Shown piece after piece: positions 1 to 7,635 of a DNA stretch of 64,000 nt; position 1 is the stretch's first letter, and every line of letters begins with the position of its first letter. The stretch lies in NCBI RefSeq assembly GCF_052180245.1, contig NZ_CP197474.1, positions 620,001-684,000 on the forward strand. Reading direction: 5' to 3'. The position numbers were made by a program, and so were the translations under genes. This DNA is from Parapusillimonas sp013416435. Its GTDB lineage: Bacteria > Pseudomonadota > Gammaproteobacteria > Burkholderiales > Burkholderiaceae_B. Below the pieces are notes generated by a model. It had not been told where the DNA came from. It was given only the letters and a program-made list of their open reading frames with translations, and did no database searches.

Positions 1-807
1 GCGCACCGCTTTCCCTTCGTGGCGGAGCGCCCATACACGCCTGACGACGCCTCTTTCGAAGACTTGCGCGCCCTGCATGAGAAGCTCGGCATAGACCGGG
101 GCGTGATCGTCCAGCCGGGCTGCCATGGATTCGACATGTCGGCGGTGCTGGATGCCTTGAAAAAAGGGGCGGGTCAATATCGGGCGGTGGGACTGCTCGC
201 CGCCGACGCGCAGCCCGATGAGGTCCGGGCGCTGGATGCGGCGGGCGTACGGGGCGTGCGCTTCAATTTCGTGGCGCATCTTCAGAACACGCCATGGACG
301 AATATCGAACGGATCGCCCGGCTGGTGGAGCCGCTGGGCTGGCATTTCTGCATACATAGCGACAACCAGTCGCTCCCCGGCTTGATTCCCTTGCTGAAAG
401 AACTGGGCCTGCCTTTCGTGCTGGACCACATGGGCAGGGTGGCGGCCGCCGACGGTATCCATGGCGCCGCGTTCCGGGATGTGCTGGCACTGGCCGGGCA
501 TCCGCGCGCATGGGTGAAGGTGTCGGGCATAGACCGGATTTCCTCCACCGGCAAGCGTCCCTACGACGATGGCCGCCCGCTGGTGCGCGCGCTGATCGAA
601 ACCATGGCCGACCAACTGTTGTGGGGCAGCGACTGGCCTCACCCGAACGTGCGGGGCGACATGCCCGACGATGGCGAGCTGGTGGACGTCTTTACAGACC
701 TGTGTCCGGAACCGGACCTGCGGCAACGGATACTCGTACGCAACCCCCAAATCCTGTACGGCTTTGCGGATCTTGCCGGCGACCATGCTTCGAGGAGCGA
801 GCCATGA
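1..807 (+). CDS. Amidohydrolase family protein (LigI-like), 5' end outside window
   Basis: Metal-dependent TIM-barrel hydrolase of the amidohydrolase-2 family, which includes 2-pyrone-4,6-dicarboxylate lactonase. The reading frame is open from base 1 and the residues before the GTG at 19 (AHRFPFVAERPYTPDD) already match the family's N-terminal region, so the true start and the first HxH metal motif lie upstream of the window. Visible family motifs are CIHSDNQ, VLDHMGR, WVKVSG and, near the C terminus, WGSDWPHP, whose Asp is the usual catalytic or metal-ligating residue. The TGA overlaps the next ATG (ATGA at 804), so the two are translationally coupled. It probably opens a lactone or hydrolyses a ring-cleavage product in the pathway encoded by the following genes; the exact substrate cannot be read from sequence. 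Confidence 0.85.
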   Translation, partial: AHRFPFVAERPYTPDDASFEDLRALHEKLGIDRGVIVQPGCHGFDMSAVLDALKKGAGQYRAVGLLAADAQPDEVRALDAAGVRGVRFNFVAHLQNTPWTNIERIARLVEPLGWHFCIHSDNQSLPGLIPLLKELGLPFVLDHMGRVAAADGIHGAAFRDVLALAGHPRAWVKVSGIDRISSTGKRPYDDGRPLVRALIETMADQLLWGSDWPHPNVRGDMPDDGELVDVFTDLCPEPDLRQRILVRNPQILYGFADLAGDHASRSEP

Positions 808-1391
808 ATGTTCTGCTGATGAAGCTGCCGGAGGTGACGGTAGGCAGAAGCCGGATCGAAGAGGTGCTGCGCCTGGCCGTGCCGGAACCGGGAGCCTATA
901 CGCTCGATGTGATGCATGCCGTCGAAGCGGTGGAAACCTATGCCTACCTGGAGCTCGCCATCGATTCGGGCCGGCCGTCGCTTGAAACGGTCAGGCGCCT
1001 CATGGCCGGCCAATTGGGCGCCTTGTTTCCGCAAGCGAGTCTGCTGACGCTCGAAGCCACGCTGGATGTGCCCGGCGCCTCGGCGGGGCAAGCAGCCCCT
1101 TGGCATTACGTGGTCGAAACAGACGTGTTGCCCGACGCAGCAGAGGATTTCAACCGGTGGTACGACACCGAGCATCTGCCCGGCCTGGCCGCCGTACCCG
1201 GGACGGTGCGTGCGCGACGCTATGTGGCGGCTGACGCGTCGCCCCGCTATCACGCCGCCTACGATCTGGCGAGCCGCGAGACGTTCGGCTCCGAGCCGTG
1301 GCTGGCGGTGCGTGCCACGGAATGGAGCTCTCGCGTCCGGCCGAACTTCACCAATACGCGGCGCATCATGTTCAAACGCGCCGATGCATAA
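804..1391 (+). CDS. Small dimeric alpha/beta-barrel-like protein (DUF4286/EthD-like)
   Basis: A 195-residue protein starting at the ATG that overlaps the stop of the upstream hydrolase. The C-terminal half has the pattern FNRWYDTEHLPGL followed by VPGTVRARRY, recalling the ferredoxin-like alpha+beta barrel families (DUF4286, EthD), in which the W-Y-D/N-E-H-x-P segment is conserved. The N-terminal half has no motif I recognise. Members of these families are often encoded beside hydrolases and dehydrogenases in aromatic or xenobiotic degradation operons, which fits here, but the biochemical role is unknown. It could be a small isomerase or decyclase-like enzyme. The operon position is the strongest evidence for function. 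Confidence 0.65.
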   Translation: MNVLLMKLPEVTVGRSRIEEVLRLAVPEPGAYTLDVMHAVEAVETYAYLELAIDSGRPSLETVRRLMAGQLGALFPQASLLTLEATLDVPGASAGQAAPWHYVVETDVLPDAAEDFNRWYDTEHLPGLAAVPGTVRARRYVAADASPRYHAAYDLASRETFGSEPWLAVRATEWSSRVRPNFTNTRRIMFKRADA

Positions 1392-1401
1392 GGAAACCCA
1401 C

Positions 1402-1971
1402 ATGCCAAGACTGCTTCCTCCCGATCCATTGCTGATGGATGACCATCAACGCCGCGTGTACGACGCCATCATGGCCGGCCCGCGTGGCCGGGTGCGCGGG
1501 CCGCTGGCGGTATGGCTGCACCGTCCCGGGCTGGCCGAGCATGCGCAGGCCCTGGGCCAGTATTGCCGCTACGACTCCAGTCTCCATCCGGCGCTGTCCG
1601 AGCTGGCGATTCTGACGATTGCCGCATGGTGGCGATCGGATTTCGAATGGTGGGCCCATGCGCCCATCGCGGTGAAAGCGGGTGTTCCGGAAGCGGCGGT
1701 CGAAGCCATACGCCGCGGCACGCCGCCCGAGCTTCCGGACGAGGAGCAGGCGATGGTGTACGAATTCGCGACCACCCTGCTCAAGAGCCGCGAGGTCCCC
1801 GACGCGGTGTACGACCGGGCGGTCGCCCTGCTGGGCAGGGACAGGGTGGTGGACCTGGTCGGTGTTTGCGGCTATTACACGCTGATCTCGATGACGCTCA
1901 ATGTTTTCCGGATACCGGCGCCTGAAGACGCGGCGCTGCAATTCGAACCGCAGCATCGGGAGGCGGAATGA
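1402..1971 (+). CDS. Carboxymuconolactone decarboxylase family protein
   Basis: A 189-residue all-helical protein of the CMD/AhpD-like family. The core segment (around residues 60-85) reads SELAILTIAAWW followed by EWWAHAPIAVKAGV, matching the family signature E-[LI]-x-[IV]-L-x-(6)-EW-x-x-H. No CxxC pair is visible, so it belongs to the decarboxylase-like rather than the peroxidase-like branch. I chose the ATG at 1402 because AAGGAAAC precedes it closely; an in-frame ATG at 1384 would overlap the upstream gene by 8 nt. The stop overlaps the start of the next gene (ATGA at 1968). Likely role: decarboxylation or isomerisation of a ring-cleavage intermediate; substrate unknown. Confidence 0.85.
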   Translation: MPRLLPPDPLLMDDHQRRVYDAIMAGPRGRVRGPLAVWLHRPGLAEHAQALGQYCRYDSSLHPALSELAILTIAAWWRSDFEWWAHAPIAVKAGVPEAAVEAIRRGTPPELPDEEQAMVYEFATTLLKSREVPDAVYDRAVALLGRDRVVDLVGVCGYYTLISMTLNVFRIPAPEDAALQFEPQHREAE

Positions 1972-2768
1972 AAGGGCGCCTGCAGGATAAGGTGGCGATC
2001 GTCACGGGTGCAGGCAGTGTCGGTTCCGGCTGGGGCAACGGCCGGGCGATCGCCTATCGTTTTGCACAGGAGGGCGCCCGGGTATTCGCCGTGGACCTGA
2101 ACGAACAGGCCATGGTGGAGACCGTCGAGCGCGTCAAGGGTGCCGGAGGCCAGATCGCCACCTGGAAGGCCGACGTGACCTCCAGCGATTCCGTGCGGGA
2201 CATGGTGCTGGCCTGCGTCGAGGCGTTCGGCACGGTCGATATTCTCGTCAATAACGTGGGCGGGTCTATGAAAGGCGGGCCGGTGCAGCTCGACGAAGCG
2301 GGATGGGATCGTCAGATCGACTACAACCTCAAGAGCGTATACCTGGGTTGCCGGCATGTATTGCCGCTGATGGCCGAGCGGGGTAGCGGGGCCATCGTGA
2401 ACATCTCGTCCACGTCGGGCATACGCTGGACCGGCTCCGCGCAAGTGGGCTACGCCAGCGCCAAGGCGGGCGTCATACAGCTGTCCCGGGTGGTGGCCAT
2501 CGAATACGCAGCCAGGAACATCCGCTGCAACACCGTCATTCCCGGGCAGATGCATACGCCCATGGTCGAGACCCGCCTGGCCGGGCAGCGAGCCGGGGGC
2601 GACGTCGAGCAACTGCTGGCGGAAAGACAGGCCCGCATCCCGCTGCCCTTCATGGGCGACGGCATCGATACGGCCAACGCCGTGCTGTTCCTGGCGTCGG
2701 ACGAGGCTCGCTTCATCACCGGGACGGAACTCATCGTGGACGGAGGCATGAGTGCGCGCTGCGGCTGA
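1968..2768 (+). CDS. SDR family NAD(P)-dependent oxidoreductase
   Basis: A 266-residue classical short-chain dehydrogenase. The cofactor loop near residue 13 is unusual, TGAGSVGSGWGNG instead of TGxxxGIG, a longer form also found in some dihydrodiol and 3-oxoacyl reductase-like SDRs. NNVG sits at 95-98 in place of NNAG. The catalytic Ser lies in the NISS segment (about 145-148), with Tyr162 and Lys166 in YASAK. An Asp (VDLN, about 43) at the end of beta-2 suggests NAD(H) rather than NADP(H). The start overlaps the preceding stop and the gene ends 4 nt before the likely start of the lactonase. It probably oxidises a hydroxyl group in the same pathway as its neighbours. Confidence 0.9.
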   Translation: MKGRLQDKVAIVTGAGSVGSGWGNGRAIAYRFAQEGARVFAVDLNEQAMVETVERVKGAGGQIATWKADVTSSDSVRDMVLACVEAFGTVDILVNNVGGSMKGGPVQLDEAGWDRQIDYNLKSVYLGCRHVLPLMAERGSGAIVNISSTSGIRWTGSAQVGYASAKAGVIQLSRVVAIEYAARNIRCNTVIPGQMHTPMVETRLAGQRAGGDVEQLLAERQARIPLPFMGDGIDTANAVLFLASDEARFITGTELIVDGGMSARCG

Positions 2769-2772
2769 AACC

Positions 2773-3702
2773 ATGAGCGGTCGTTATCCCGATCCCGCCG
2801 TCATTGCGCTGGACGAGAGCTTCCACAAGCTCGTGCTGCCTCTGGCGGCTGTCGAGCGCATCGCCGGCGGATCGCGCTGGGCCGAGGGGCCGGTATGGGT
2901 GGGCGACGGGCGCTACCTGCTATGGAGCGACGTCCCCAACGACCGCCTCATGAGATGGGACGAAATCTCGGGCGAAACCCATGTGTATCGCCATGCCTCG
3001 AACCATGCGAACGGCAATACCCGAGACCGGCAGGGCCGGCTGGTCACTTGCGAACACCTGGGGCGGCGCGTGACGCGCACCGAGCACGACGGACGCGTCA
3101 CCGTGCTGGCGGAGCGCTATCAGGGCAAGCGCCTGAACTCGCCCAACGACGTGGTCGTGAAGTCGGACGGATCGATCTGGTTCACCGATCCGCCCTTCGG
3201 CATCGTGGGCTTCTACCAAGGCGAGAAGGCGGAGCAGGAGCTGCCAGCCAATGTGTATCGCCTGGACCCGGAAAGCGGCGAGCTCGAGGTGATGGCGGCG
3301 GATGTGCAGGGGCCCAACGGCCTGGCGTTCTCGCCGGATGAGCGCAGGCTCTACGTGGTGGAGTCTCGCGCGCGGCCTCGCAACCTGCTGGTATTCGATG
3401 TCGAGCCGGACGGCAGAACGCTGTCCGGCCGGCGCGTGCTGTTCGACGCGCAAGACGGCACGCCGGACGGATTCCGTGTCGACGTGGAAGGAAATCTTTG
3501 GTGTGGCTGGGGCATGGGCACCCCGGAGCTGGACGGCGTGCGGGTCTTTTCGCCGGAAGGAAAGCTGATAGGCAGGATCGCTTTGCCCGAGCGCTGCGCA
3601 AACCTGTGTTTCGGTGGCAAGCATCGGAACCGGCTATTCATGGCGTCTTGCACGTCCATTTATTCCCTTTATGTCAATACGCAGGGTGCTGCGGGTGGCT
3701 GA
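2773..3702 (+). CDS. SMP-30/gluconolactonase family protein
   Basis: A 309-residue six-bladed beta-propeller lactonase. Family metal-binding positions are visible: Glu in RWAEGPVW near residue 40, Asn in LNSPNDVV around the middle, and Asp in TPDGFRVDVEGNLW. I chose the ATG at 2773, 4 nt after the SDR stop; a GTG at 2752 is also in frame but would overlap the SDR gene. These enzymes hydrolyse sugar lactones or aromatic-derived lactones using a divalent metal. Together with the upstream dehydrogenase this suggests an oxidise-then-open-lactone sequence. No signal peptide is evident, so it should act in the cytoplasm. Confidence 0.88.
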   Translation: MSGRYPDPAVIALDESFHKLVLPLAAVERIAGGSRWAEGPVWVGDGRYLLWSDVPNDRLMRWDEISGETHVYRHASNHANGNTRDRQGRLVTCEHLGRRVTRTEHDGRVTVLAERYQGKRLNSPNDVVVKSDGSIWFTDPPFGIVGFYQGEKAEQELPANVYRLDPESGELEVMAADVQGPNGLAFSPDERRLYVVESRARPRNLLVFDVEPDGRTLSGRRVLFDAQDGTPDGFRVDVEGNLWCGWGMGTPELDGVRVFSPEGKLIGRIALPERCANLCFGGKHRNRLFMASCTSIYSLYVNTQGAAGG

Positions 3703-3730
3703 AACGGGCTCAAGAACGAAGGAGTTATCA

Positions 3731-4705
3731 ATGTCCATTCTAAAAAATACAGTAGTGATCAAGTCGATTCTCGCGCTGGCTCTGGGACTGACCGTCACGG
3801 GCGCGGCGGCCAGTACGCCCACGACCGTCGTCGTGGCATTCCCGGCGGGAGGGCCCGCCGATACGTTGGCACGTGTCGTGGCCAAGGAGCTGGAAGCGAA
3901 ACTCCAGGTGCCGGTCGTCGTGGAGAACAAGCCGGGGGGCAATGGCGCCATCGCGGCCAGCTATGTCGGACGCGCGGCGCCCGACGGCAACACGCTCTTC
4001 CTGAGCTCGGCGGGCGCCATCGCCATCAATCCGCCGCTGTATCCCAAACTGGTCTACAACCCGAAGAAGGATTTGCAGCCCATCACCATGCTGGTGTCGA
4101 CGCCGGAAGTCCTGGTCGTCCCCGCCAACGGCAAGATCAAGGACCTGAAGCAGTTCCTGGACAACGCGGCAAGCAAGCCCGGTGATGCAACCCTGGCCTC
4201 GTCCGGCATCGGCAGCATGCCTCACATGGCGATTTCGCTGTTGAAGATCGCCACCAAGGCAGAGATCCTGCATGTGCCCTATCGCGGCGCCGCGCCCGCC
4301 ATCAACGACACCATAGGCGGGCAGGTGGGCGGTTTCTTCGGCGACATTTCAGGGCTCATGCCCTTCATCAAGGACAAGCGTGTCCTGACGATCGCCATCG
4401 CCGCGCCCAAGCGTTCCGCGCTTCTGCCCGACGTGCCAACCTTCGATGAGCTGGGTTATCGGAATGTATACGCCAACAACTGGTACGGCATGTTCGCACC
4501 CAAGGGTACGCCGGCCGACAAGGTGGATGCCCTGAACACGGCGCTGCGCGAGGTGATGGCCAGCGAGTCCCTGAAGAATTATGTCGGGTCCACCGGCATC
4601 GAGGCCACACCGACATCTCCGGACGAGTTCGCCCGCATCATCGACGAAGACACCCGCAAATGGGCGGACGTCATCAAAACGGAAGGGATCACGGTCAACG
4701 AGTAA
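3731..4705 (+). CDS. Bug/TctC-family tripartite tricarboxylate transporter receptor
   Basis: A 324-residue periplasmic solute receptor. The ATG at 3731 follows a good ribosome site (GAAGGAG at 3719-3725) and starts a signal peptide (MSILKNTVVIKSILALALGL, cleavage after the AAA stretch near residue 27). The mature protein has the Bug hallmarks VAFPAGGPADTLARVVA and later VPYRGAAPAINDTIGGQVGGFF. It closes the catabolic operon and presumably supplies its substrate, a carboxylic acid. No membrane subunits are adjacent on this strand; the nearest are tctB-tctA 2.5 kb downstream, beyond a divergent two-component system. It may partner with those or with a transporter elsewhere. Confidence 0.92.
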   Translation: MSILKNTVVIKSILALALGLTVTGAAASTPTTVVVAFPAGGPADTLARVVAKELEAKLQVPVVVENKPGGNGAIAASYVGRAAPDGNTLFLSSAGAIAINPPLYPKLVYNPKKDLQPITMLVSTPEVLVVPANGKIKDLKQFLDNAASKPGDATLASSGIGSMPHMAISLLKIATKAEILHVPYRGAAPAINDTIGGQVGGFFGDISGLMPFIKDKRVLTIAIAAPKRSALLPDVPTFDELGYRNVYANNWYGMFAPKGTPADKVDALNTALREVMASESLKNYVGSTGIEATPTSPDEFARIIDEDTRKWADVIKTEGITVNE

Positions 4706-4712
4706 ATGTGTA

Positions 4713-4845
4713 GGGGTCAGACCCCGTACGGGGTCTGACCCCATATCCACCCCCGTTTGCACCGGGGTCAGACCCCGTATGGGGTCTGACCCCACGCCCA
4801 CCCCAGCTTGCGCCGGGGGTCTGACCCCGCATGGGGTCAGACCCC
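4713..4845. repeat. Palindromic repeat cluster 1 (three units)
   Basis: Three units of about 30 bp at 4713-4742, 4764-4793 and 4816-4845. Units 1 and 2 are GGGGTCAGACCCC, a 4-nt spacer (GTAC or GTAT), then GGGGTCTGACCCC. In unit 3 the arms are in reverse order around GCAT. Each 13-nt arm is itself an inverted repeat around one central base. The cluster fills the gap between two converging genes: it begins 7 nt after the receptor stop and unit 3 touches the histidine kinase stop codon at 4846. Confidence 0.95.
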
Positions 4846-6231
4846 TCAGTTCTGGCCTCCCGGGCCGAAACGCAGGCTGACGCGCAGGCCGGGGTTGGCA
4901 TTGGCAAGCTCGAAGCGGGCGCCATGCAGTCTTGCGATGGCCATGACCGTGGTGAGCCCCAGGCCGTAGCCCGGTATATCCGGACGCAGCCGATAGAAGC
5001 GCTCGCCGATGCGCGCATGCTTGTCGGGCGATATGCCAGGACCGTTATCGGCGATCGTGATGACGGTTTCATCGCCGGCCTGCTTGACCGAAACCTCTAT
5101 TCGCGCCGGGCTGCCGGCGTACTTCAACGCGTTGTCCACCATGCATGCGATGGCCCCGGCGAGCAGGTCCGGGTCGCCATGGACGGTGACCGGAGCCGTC
5201 GGCGCGACCACCAGTGTCGCCTTTTTCTCTTCCGCCAGGGCTTCATAGAGCTCGACGACGTCGGCGGCGATGACATCCAGCCTGGATGGCTCGAACTTTT
5301 TGCGCATCGTGCCCGATTCCAGCTCGGATATCTGCAGCAGTTTTTCGGAAACCTTGGCCAGGTCCTCGATCTCGGTGACCAGATAGGCGATGCTCGCTTC
5401 CAGCTCGCGACGCTCGGCACGCGCGAGATCGATGGTGCGCAGGCGTGCCAGCATGCGCGTGAGCGGCGTGCGAAGCTGGTGAGCCACGGCGTCCGAGACA
5501 TTGCGCACGCCCAGCATCAGGAGCTCGATGCGGTCGAGCATGTTGTTGATGTCGTGGGTCAGCAGCGCGAACTCATCGGGCTTCTGTCCGGTGGGAACGC
5601 GCTGCTTGAACTGGCCCGCGCCGACCTTGGCGGCAGTGCGGCGAATGACTTCGACCCGGCGCTGCATCGCGCGCCGGAACAGGAAGGCGCCCAGGAGCAC
5701 CAGCAGGGCCGTTACGCCCACGGCGGCAAGACTGGCGTGCTTGATCAGCTGCGTGATCTCGCGCAGGTCGCGAAGATCGTGGCCCACGATCAGGCGGGAC
5801 CCGTCCGGCAGGTCGTGCGCCACCACATAGCCGTGGGCCGCCTGGCCGCGCAAAAGGACGGTCAGGTCGGTGCCGTCGGGACCCAGCGCATTCAAAGACG
5901 GATCCGGCTCGATGTTGCCCGCCAGCGCCCGGCCCCCCGGATCGAGCAGCAGGAACATCTCGGTGTCGGTATTGACCTGGTCGGCGAGCTCGAGCTCGAT
6001 CTCACGTACCAGCCCCTCGATTCCTCCCTGATTGTAGTGGGCGCCCAGGCGCTGCGCCGTGATGGCCACCTGCCGCGAGAACTGCGAGGCTTGTATGCCC
6101 GTGGTCTGGTAATACACGATGACCAGCAGGACCAGCGAGGTGGACAGGGCAAACAGGCTGTAGTTGAGCGTCAGGCGGAACGCGACGGAGCTCCAGACAG
6201 CGTGCAGGGTATTGCGCAGGCGATGCTTCAT
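4846..6231 (-). CDS. Sensor histidine kinase, TctE/QseC-like
   Basis: A 461-residue membrane kinase. Transmembrane segments lie at about 20-42 and 166-186, flanking a periplasmic sensor domain of some 120 residues. HAMP follows at about 187-240, then the H-box with His251 in VAHQLRTPLTRM, the N-box with Asn367 in VDNALKYA, and ATP-binding loops DNGPGI (395-400) and GYGLGL (421-426). I start it at the ATG at 6231, whose ATGA overlaps the stop of the response regulator; a longer frame upstream has no family residues. It is encoded with the regulator and back-to-back with tctBA, as in TctDE systems, so it probably senses the carboxylate that TctBA carries. Confidence 0.92.
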   Translation of the reverse strand: MKHRLRNTLHAVWSSVAFRLTLNYSLFALSTSLVLLVIVYYQTTGIQASQFSRQVAITAQRLGAHYNQGGIEGLVREIELELADQVNTDTEMFLLLDPGGRALAGNIEPDPSLNALGPDGTDLTVLLRGQAAHGYVVAHDLPDGSRLIVGHDLRDLREITQLIKHASLAAVGVTALLVLLGAFLFRRAMQRRVEVIRRTAAKVGAGQFKQRVPTGQKPDEFALLTHDINNMLDRIELLMLGVRNVSDAVAHQLRTPLTRMLARLRTIDLARAERRELEASIAYLVTEIEDLAKVSEKLLQISELESGTMRKKFEPSRLDVIAADVVELYEALAEEKKATLVVAPTAPVTVHGDPDLLAGAIACMVDNALKYAGSPARIEVSVKQAGDETVITIADNGPGISPDKHARIGERFYRLRPDIPGYGLGLTTVMAIARLHGARFELANANPGLRVSLRFGPGGQN

Positions 6232-6926
6232 GCGGCGCCGGACGGCTCTTCCTGCGCGAGCATATAGCCCGTGCCGCGCACCGTATGGATGAGGGAGCGG
6301 TCGAAGGGGCCGTCGACTTTCTGGCGCAGACGGCTGATGTGCACGTCGATCACATTGGTTTGCGGGTCGAAATGGTAGTCCCATACCGCGGCCAGCAGCA
6401 TGGTGCGGGTCAGGACCTGCCCGGAGTTCATCATCATGTAGCTCAGCAGCTTGAATTCGCGAGGCTGCAGCGAGATGTTCTGGCCGGCGCGGCTCACGCG
6501 CCGGCTGACGAGATCGAGCGACAGGTCGGCGACCTGCAACTGCCGCAGGTTGTAGTCGGACGAGGCCCTGCGGACCAGGGCTTCGAGACGGGCGGCGAGT
6601 TCGGGGAAGGCGAAAGGTTTGCTGAGGTAGTCGTCGCCGCCCGCTTTCAGGCCCCGTACGCGTTCGTCCAGCGCGGTCAGGGCGCTCAGCACCAGCACCG
6701 GAGTCTGCTTGCCCAGGCCGCGCAGCGTGGCCAGTATGGACAGGCCGTCCACGTCGTTGGGCAGCATGCGGTCGAGCACGATGACGTCCCAGTATTCGCC
6801 GGTTGCACGCTGCAGGCCGGCCGCGCCATCGGCGCAGGTGGTGACGGAATGGCCGAGCTCCTTCAGCCCCGCCGCAATGTATCGCGCGTTGTCGATGTCG
6901 TCTTCAATGATCAGGCAGCGCCACAT
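6228..6926 (-). CDS. OmpR-family response regulator, TctD-like
   Basis: A 232-residue regulator. The receiver domain covers 1-115 with the acidic pocket IIEDD at 6-10, phospho-acceptor Asp52 in VLDRMLP, and Lys103 in YLSKPF. A winged-helix DNA-binding domain follows, with LQPREFKLLSYMM and the wing segment VRGTGYML near the C terminus. The ATG at 6926 (MWRCLIIED) is chosen because the receiver fold starts there; an upstream in-frame ATG would add 18 unrelated residues. It is translationally coupled to the histidine kinase. Probable targets are the GTAAT repeats in the intergenic region shared with tctB. Confidence 0.93.
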   Translation of the reverse strand: MWRCLIIEDDIDNARYIAAGLKELGHSVTTCADGAAGLQRATGEYWDVIVLDRMLPNDVDGLSILATLRGLGKQTPVLVLSALTALDERVRGLKAGGDDYLSKPFAFPELAARLEALVRRASSDYNLRQLQVADLSLDLVSRRVSRAGQNISLQPREFKLLSYMMMNSGQVLTRTMLLAAVWDYHFDPQTNVIDVHISRLRQKVDGPFDRSLIHTVRGTGYMLAQEEPSGAA

Positions 6927-7017
6927 GGCTCGTATGCCTGCACGGCAGGCACTCCTCTTTCGTGTGTGGATGGGCATCAAGGATGCAATGCGGGCGCGGA
7001 ATGGTCAAGCGCGCAAG

Positions 7018-7048
7018 ATTACGAAACGGTAATGCCCCTGTAATCCCC
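7018..7048. promoter_or_regulatory. Candidate response-regulator binding sites before tctB
   Basis: In the divergent gap between the response regulator and tctB, ATTAC (7018-7022) and GTAAT (7029-7033) form a perfect dyad. GTAAT recurs at 7040-7044 as the direct repeat GTAATGCCCC / GTAATCCCC with an 11-bp period, the spacing typical of OmpR-family dimers. Assignment to this regulator is inference. Confidence 0.45.
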
Positions 7049-7169
7049 GGCGTTCCTCTATTTACCTACTATCGTCCCCTGGCTTCATCGCGGTGATGCA
7101 TGCCACGCGGCGCTCATGAAGAAAGAGGCGCTGTGCCGATTCAGAAAGAAAGTGGGGTAAGAGGAAAGG

Positions 7170-7625
7170 ATGAGAATACGCTCTAAGCAGGACTTTTGGT
7201 CGGGCCTGATGTTCGTCGGCATCGGGCTGTTTTTTGCCTTGCAGGCGACCAAATACCAGATGGGCACGGCGGCGCGCATGGGACCAGGCTACTTTCCCTT
7301 CTGGCTGGGCGTGATCCTGGCCGTGATGGGGGCGGGCGTCGCGCTGGGCGCCCTGTCGATCAAGGCCCAGGAAACGGAAGTCGAAAAGTTCGACTGGCGC
7401 GTCACAGCCCTCATCATCGGTTCCGTCATGCTTTTCGGCGCTTTGCTGAATCTGCTTGGCGTGTATCTGGCGACCTTCATCCTGGTGGTCGTGAGCAGCG
7501 TGGCCGGCCATGATTTCAATTGGAAAGTGGCGGTGGCCAACGCCGCCTTTCTTGTGTTTTTTTCCTATTTGGCGTTCATCAGGGGGCTGGGACTGATCTT
7601 CCCCCTCTGGCCGAGTTTTAGCTGA
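7170..7625 (+). CDS. tctB: Tripartite tricarboxylate transporter, small membrane subunit TctB
   Basis: A 151-residue protein with about four hydrophobic helices (roughly 10-28, 40-60, 78-108 and 118-145), the expected size and topology for TctB. The N-terminal segment DFWSGLMFVGIGLFF and the motif MGPGYFP are conserved in the family. A strong ribosome site (GAGGAAAGG) precedes the ATG. tctA follows 10 nt after the stop. It forms the inner-membrane complex with TctA and works with a periplasmic Bug receptor, most plausibly the one at 3731-4705. It is transcribed away from the two-component system. Confidence 0.92.
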   Translation: MRIRSKQDFWSGLMFVGIGLFFALQATKYQMGTAARMGPGYFPFWLGVILAVMGAGVALGALSIKAQETEVEKFDWRVTALIIGSVMLFGALLNLLGVYLATFILVVVSSVAGHDFNWKVAVANAAFLVFFSYLAFIRGLGLIFPLWPSFS

Positions 7626-7635
7626 GGAGCCGGCC

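Noticed and set aside
4695..5072. Small frames reading through repeat clusters (for example peptides with repeated GVRPRTGSDP)
   Set aside because: The peptide repeat is simply translation of the palindromes; there is no ribosome site or homology.
4831..6267. A 478-codon open frame on the + strand opposite the histidine kinase gene
   Set aside because: The minus-strand frame has all histidine kinase motifs; the + frame is Arg/Gln/Gly-rich with no family pattern, as expected for antisense of GC-rich coding DNA.
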